NCBI RefSeq assembly: GCF_030052815.1
Contig: NC_079498.1
Location: 84,182,992 to 84,246,991, forward strand
Reading direction: 5' to 3'
Source: Hevea brasiliensis
Taxonomy: Eukaryota; Streptophyta; Magnoliopsida; Malpighiales; Euphorbiaceae
Length of the DNA: 64,000 nt
Shown: positions 60,183-64,000 of the stretch, one piece after another
Numbering within the stretch: position 1 is the stretch's first letter
Layout: each line of letters begins with the position of its first letter
Program-made: the position numbers and the translations under genes
The notes under the pieces: model-generated
What the model saw: only the letters and a program-made list of their open reading frames with translations
What the model was told of the DNA's origin: nothing
The model's database searches: none

Positions 60183-61603
60183 ATGGAAGAAGGGGATCGC
60201 TCTGTTGAGCAGTCGGTAGAGGCTGAGGCCCAAGGGGAAGCCCTAGCTCTCCAAAATATCAATGGGTCAGTGGTTCCTGCACAATTCGCACAGCAGATGG
60301 CTGCAATGTTTCAACAAATGGCTGGGGGTATGCCTACTCAAGCTCCACCCCAGACTTCTGTGGTGCAACCTCAAGCTCTAGTCAGATAATATGAGAAGCT
60401 ATTGAAGTATGGGGCGACAGAATTCAAGGGTACAGTAGACCCTTTAGAGGCAGAGCAATGGCTAGAGAGGATGGATCAAGTGTTCAAGAAGCTGCACTGC
60501 CCAGATGAACTAAAGTTCGAGTATTCAGTGTCTTTGTTGCAAGGGGATGCGTATGATTGGTAGAAGACCATTCCCCACAGCTTGGCAGAATTACCAGTAT
60601 TGACTTGGGATGACTTCATCAGAGAGTTCAGATAGAAATATGTCCCAGATGGATATGTTGATCAGAAACTACAAGAATTTTTAAGTCTGAAGCAAGGAAA
60701 CAGATTAGTGGCAGAGTATGAAAGGGAGTTTTCCCGCTTAAGCCACTACGCTGGGAGTCTCCTATCTACCAGCAATGAAAGGTGCAAGAGATTTGAGACT
60801 GGTTTGAAGCCCATTTTGATGATGTAAGTAGTGGGATTCAGACACAGTAACTTCTCTGAGCTCATCTCTCAGGCACTTGAGTTAGAAAGGATTGAATTAG
60901 AAGCGACACTAGCAAAAGAGAAATAAGAGAAGACTAAGAAATCAGAGAAAGATAAAGGGGAAAAATCAGTAGAGCAAAGCCCTAGTGGTACATCTGGAAA
61001 AAAGAAGAAATTTGGAGGACCTAGCAGAGGTAGAGTTAGAAGGTTTGGAAGGGGTAGATTCTCTGGTCAGAGGCCCCCTAGATCTGGTCAGCAGTCGACC
61101 AGGGGTTCATATCCTCCCCACCCCTGTGAGACCTATGGCAAGATTCATGGGGGAGAATGTTATTGGGCAACAGGAGCTTCCTTTAATTGTGGAGGCAAGG
61201 GCTATCTTGCTAAGGACTGCACCAGTGCCCCTAGATTTGGTCTAGCTCCTACTACTGTAGAAGGATCCATTCAGAGTCCTACTACTAGAGGTTCACAACC
61301 TGTTAGTAGAGGAAGAGGCAGAGGGAGAGGCAATGTTTCTAGCAGTCAGGGTATTATTAGCCAGTCAGCACAAGGGAGTGCTCCAGCCAGAGTTTACACG
61401 ATGAGGTAGTGGGAAGAGGCTAGAGTTTACATGATGAGGCAGTGGGAAGAGGCTAAGACTTCCAATTTTGTGGTCAGTATATTTTCTATCTCTAATCAAG
61501 ATGTATTTGTACTGTTTGATCTAGGTTCAACCCACTCATATGTTAGTGCTAGCATAGTTAGTTCCCTTGCAGTTCTATGTGCCAAAATGGATTTTGAAGT
61601 TTG
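60183..61603 (+). pseudogene. Gag and protease start of element C
   Basis: Starts MEEGDRSVEQSVEAEAQGEA (60183). A capsid-type core follows: YGATEFKGTVDPLEAEQWLE, MDQVFKKLHCPDELK, LTWDDFIREF and LVAEYEREFSRLSHYAGSLL. Then come a basic/Gly stretch and a knuckle-like CYWATGASFNCGGKGYLAKD plus C. The protease begins DVFVLFDLGSTHSYVSASIV near 61498. In-frame TAG/TAA codons occur at about 60387 (after ALVR), 60562, 60634, 60827 and 60925. It is a clear gypsy gag, now dead. It differs from the Tekay gag at 23340-24493. Confidence 0.88.
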
Positions 61604-61951
61604 AGCTCCTCTGTACAATGAAGTTTCTTGAATACCCTATCCATCCTCTCTAACCACTGTTCAGCCTCTAGAGGATCTGCTGTCCCCTTGAACTCTGTAG
61701 CCCCATATTTCATCAATTTATCATATTGCCTCGTAGGAGACTGTGGTTGTACCACTGGTGTCTGTATTGGGACTTGAGTAGGCACATTACCAGCCATTTG
61801 TTGGAATATTGCGACCATCTGTGACGAATCGAGCAGAAAGCTGCAGATGCTGCGGTGGTCTTTCTGAACCACTAACATTATGTAGGTCTGGGGCATCCCC
61901 TTGCACCTCAGCCTCAATAGACTGATCGACTGAACGATCACCCTCTTCCAT
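61604..61951 (-). pseudogene. Gag N-terminal fragment of element D
   Basis: ATG at 61949-61951 gives MEEGDRSVDQSIEAEVQGDA, closely similar to element C. A frame change near 61815 leads into VAIFQQMAGNVPTQVPIQTP and KYGATEFKGTADPLEAEQWL, then VFKKLHCTEELKL at the junction with element C. Confidence 0.85.
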
Positions 61952-62119
61952 ATTCAATGCGAGGATCTTAGCTTTCCTGAACAATAACATAAGGATATTT
62001 ACTCTCGTTAGTGCATATTTATACTGTAATGTACTGTATGTATCAACAATGATATTGAGCAGTTGTACTATGAAGAAAGAACATTCAAATAACAGGTGAA
62101 AACAGAATTTAAAAACTAT

Positions 62120-62131
62120 GCTCTGATACCA
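62120..62131 (-). other. PBS of element D (initiator tRNA-Met)
   Basis: On minus TGGTATCAGAGC, eight bases from the LTR end at 62140, the same spacing as in element C. Confidence 0.95.
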
Positions 62132-62139
62132 CTAAAACA

Positions 62140-64000
62140 TGTCACACCCTACCCCTCAGTAAGGCATAACATGATCCCGTAGTATACCTAATGAATTACC
62201 AACTCCGTCTACTGATAACCCATTAAATACACTACAAGGGATTTTAAAAATTTTTCTTACTTCTTTTACAGTGGTGAGCACTATTTACAGGTGTTAAAGA
62301 CTTTGGTGAACTGAGTGAAATAACTAACTCATTTGGTTTACTTGGAATTTCTGTAAAAATTTTGGCAGAGTGCCATCTGTATTTTGGATAAAACAGTTCT
62401 TCAGAAAACCTGTAAAAAGTACTTCAATAATTTTCCAAATCTCAACTCCAATACATTTCTCAACACAACAATTTATCAACTCAATTCCATAGAAATTTTT
62501 CAAAGTCTGAGATAAGGAAATATAATACAGCTTTTACAAGTCAAAACAGCTCGTAATTATTTTACAACTTCAAGGTACAATTTGAATTTACAACTGCTCA
62601 AAACCAAAAACAAAATGTACATACAGTGTCATACATTACAGTACAAAATGCAAAATACTGGTATACTCATAATACCAGGTAATCCCTCGCTGGATGTATA
62701 TGCAGCCTAGTCTGCTATACCATGCTGTCTCTCTACCTGCGACAGCAATAAAAAGCTATCGCTGAGACAATGTCTCAGTGGTGCACAACATTAACCAAAT
62801 ACAATTTCAAATCACAATTCATAAGTCATGTAAATAGAGGATACTTAAAATCATAGTTAAATTCAAGACAATAAATGTCAACAAGAATTTAAACTCCATT
62901 TGTCAATATCACAATAATTTTCAATAAGTCAGATCATGGTTGAATTCAATAGACAGTATATGTCAACAAGAGTTTAAATCAATTTCACAATCTCACAATA
63001 CATAATAATGCAATTTAGTCGAATAATTTAAGAATACAGTGTTGCCAATTCATTCACAACTTAAGTCATGACACAAATTTCCGATCAATGCCGTGTTGTA
63101 CACCACGACAAAGCAATCACAACCTCACTAATCGAAATCAATGAGGAAGGGGAGCTAGCTATATAATGAGTACTCATCCGATCACCTCAACTGGTAAACC
63201 AGAGAGGGAAAAATAAACGATCAGGACTCCATAAATGGAGAAGGAAATAAACGATCACAACCCCATAATTGGAGAAGGAATGATACGATACTGTCATGCT
63301 AAGTGTGAACACAAAATCAATTCCAAACATTTTATTCAAATGATTCGTGAGAATCCAATAAATTTCCAAAGTCATAATTTCATTCACAAAATGACAACAC
63401 AATTCATAATTAACTTCGATTTTCACAAATCACACTAAACTAATTTTCCCACAATTTCAAACCATTTACAATGCTTTTAAGCAATAAGTATCCATCAATA
63501 TCATTCAAACAATTTCTCACAGTTTCAAATCATTTACAATGCTTTTCAAGTAATAAATACCCATTCAAACACATTTCCACAATTTAAAACAATAATGTAC
63601 AAATAGTCACTATTTATTTCAATTGAAAAATTCAAAAGAAATAGTTGTTGTGCACAAACACAATTTAAAACAATAATATACAAATATTCAATATTTATTT
63701 CAATTGAAAAATTCAAAAGCAATAGCCGTTGTGCACAAACCTCTGATGTTGTCTCCTGATGACTCGATTATTTCCTTCCCTTTCCCTGAGTCTTTAGTAA
63801 CTGAGAAACACAATTTGAAGTGTTTCAGTGCTAATTTAATTTGCCTCTAACGATGGTGTTTGGTAAATAATGCACTGAACTCAATTATTCACTTAATCAC
63901 CTAATATACCGACCCTCGTTGCGTTTTAGGTAAATTAGGTTTTAGTGTCATTAATATGTCACATTTGATAGGGTTTTAGGTTTGGTACGTTTTACCAAAG
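62140..64000 (-). repeat. LTR of element D, truncated by the window edge
   Basis: Sense 3' end reads GGGGTAGGGTGTGACA at 62140. The 1.86 kb visible shares the CACTACAAGGGATTTTAAAA and GGTGCACAAC blocks with the other LTRs. The true 5' end lies outside the window. Confidence 0.85.
62739..62778 (-). other. Tandem stem-loops in the element D LTR
   Basis: In sense, CTGAGAC pairs with GTCTCAG (within 62762-62778), then GCGATAGC (62762-62755) pairs with GCTGTCGC (62746-62739) with one U-G wobble. They follow GTGCACCA and lie about 600 nt from the LTR 3' end, as in the solo LTR. Confidence 0.75.

Larger units (their letters stand above)
56545..61603 (+). mobile_element. Gypsy element C, 5' half (LTR-gag-protease start)
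   Basis: A 3,449-bp 5' LTR (56545-59993), PBS (60002-60013) and gag with the start of protease, on plus. It stops near 61603, where the sequence turns into the inverted gag of element D. No RT, integrase or 3' LTR follows. LTR ends resemble those of the solo LTR at 33749-37718. Confidence 0.88.
61604..64000 (-). mobile_element. Gypsy element D, 5' half, inverted; runs off the window
   Basis: On minus: LTR (from beyond 64000 to 62140), PBS (62131-62120) and the first part of gag (61951-61604). It is a related copy of element C in opposite orientation, joined to it at about 61600-61606, where the shared phrase GAAGTTTGAGCTC offers microhomology. Confidence 0.85.

Overview
This is nuclear DNA from a flowering plant, most likely a eudicot. 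It is AT-rich, holds a spliced plant gene, and is dominated by plant-type LTR retrotransposons, a Mutator-like DNA transposon, a LINE, a hAT relic and an endogenous pararetrovirus. I cannot name the species from sequence alone. No bacterial-type operon, rRNA, tRNA or CRISPR was seen.

Layout: 1-3235 is AT-rich intergenic DNA with one GC-richer island (1680-2080). 3236-4775 (minus) is the only intact host gene I can support: a seven-exon LONELY GUY (LOG) cytokinin-activating phosphoribohydrolase with a TATA box at 4871-4880. 4881-8440 is intergenic. 8440-12750 (plus) is a decayed endogenous caulimovirid (pararetrovirus). 12750-15830 is noncoding DNA with microsatellites and small repeats. 15829-16538 (minus) is the tail of a hAT transposon. 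16539-27682 (minus) is a young Ty3/gypsy chromovirus of Tekay type, with long near-identical LTRs, an initiator-tRNA-Met PBS, a PPT and a chromodomain, broken by nonsense codons. 27683-30612 is LTR-like and repetitive noncoding DNA.

30622-40159 is a Mutator-like element (MULE) with long terminal inverted repeats and a perfect 9-bp target duplication. Its transposase relic (minus) converges on a GRF zinc-finger gene relic (plus), an arrangement like maize MuDR. A 3,970-bp solo gypsy LTR (33749-37718, 5-bp duplication TTCTT) sits inside a transposase exon. 40547-44230 and 48997-55565 are two members of one TG...CA-bounded family with no internal LTR repeats, carrying a degenerate coiled-coil ORF. 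Between them is a decayed L1-type LINE (44384-48960, minus). 56545-64000 holds the 5' halves of two related gypsy elements fused face to face (LTR-gag> <gag-LTR), so their promoters converge.

The observations I find most worth checking are: (1) a tandem stem-loop at the same place (about 0.6 kb before the LTR 3' end) in the Tekay, solo and right-end LTRs, with a weaker remnant in a fourth, whose arms differ in sequence but still pair; (2) the MuDR-like convergent gene pair; (3) the ORF-bearing TGTCG...CA units; (4) a 78-nt GT-AG segment at a codon boundary in the gypsy integrase; (5) the inverted gypsy pair as a possible double-stranded RNA source.
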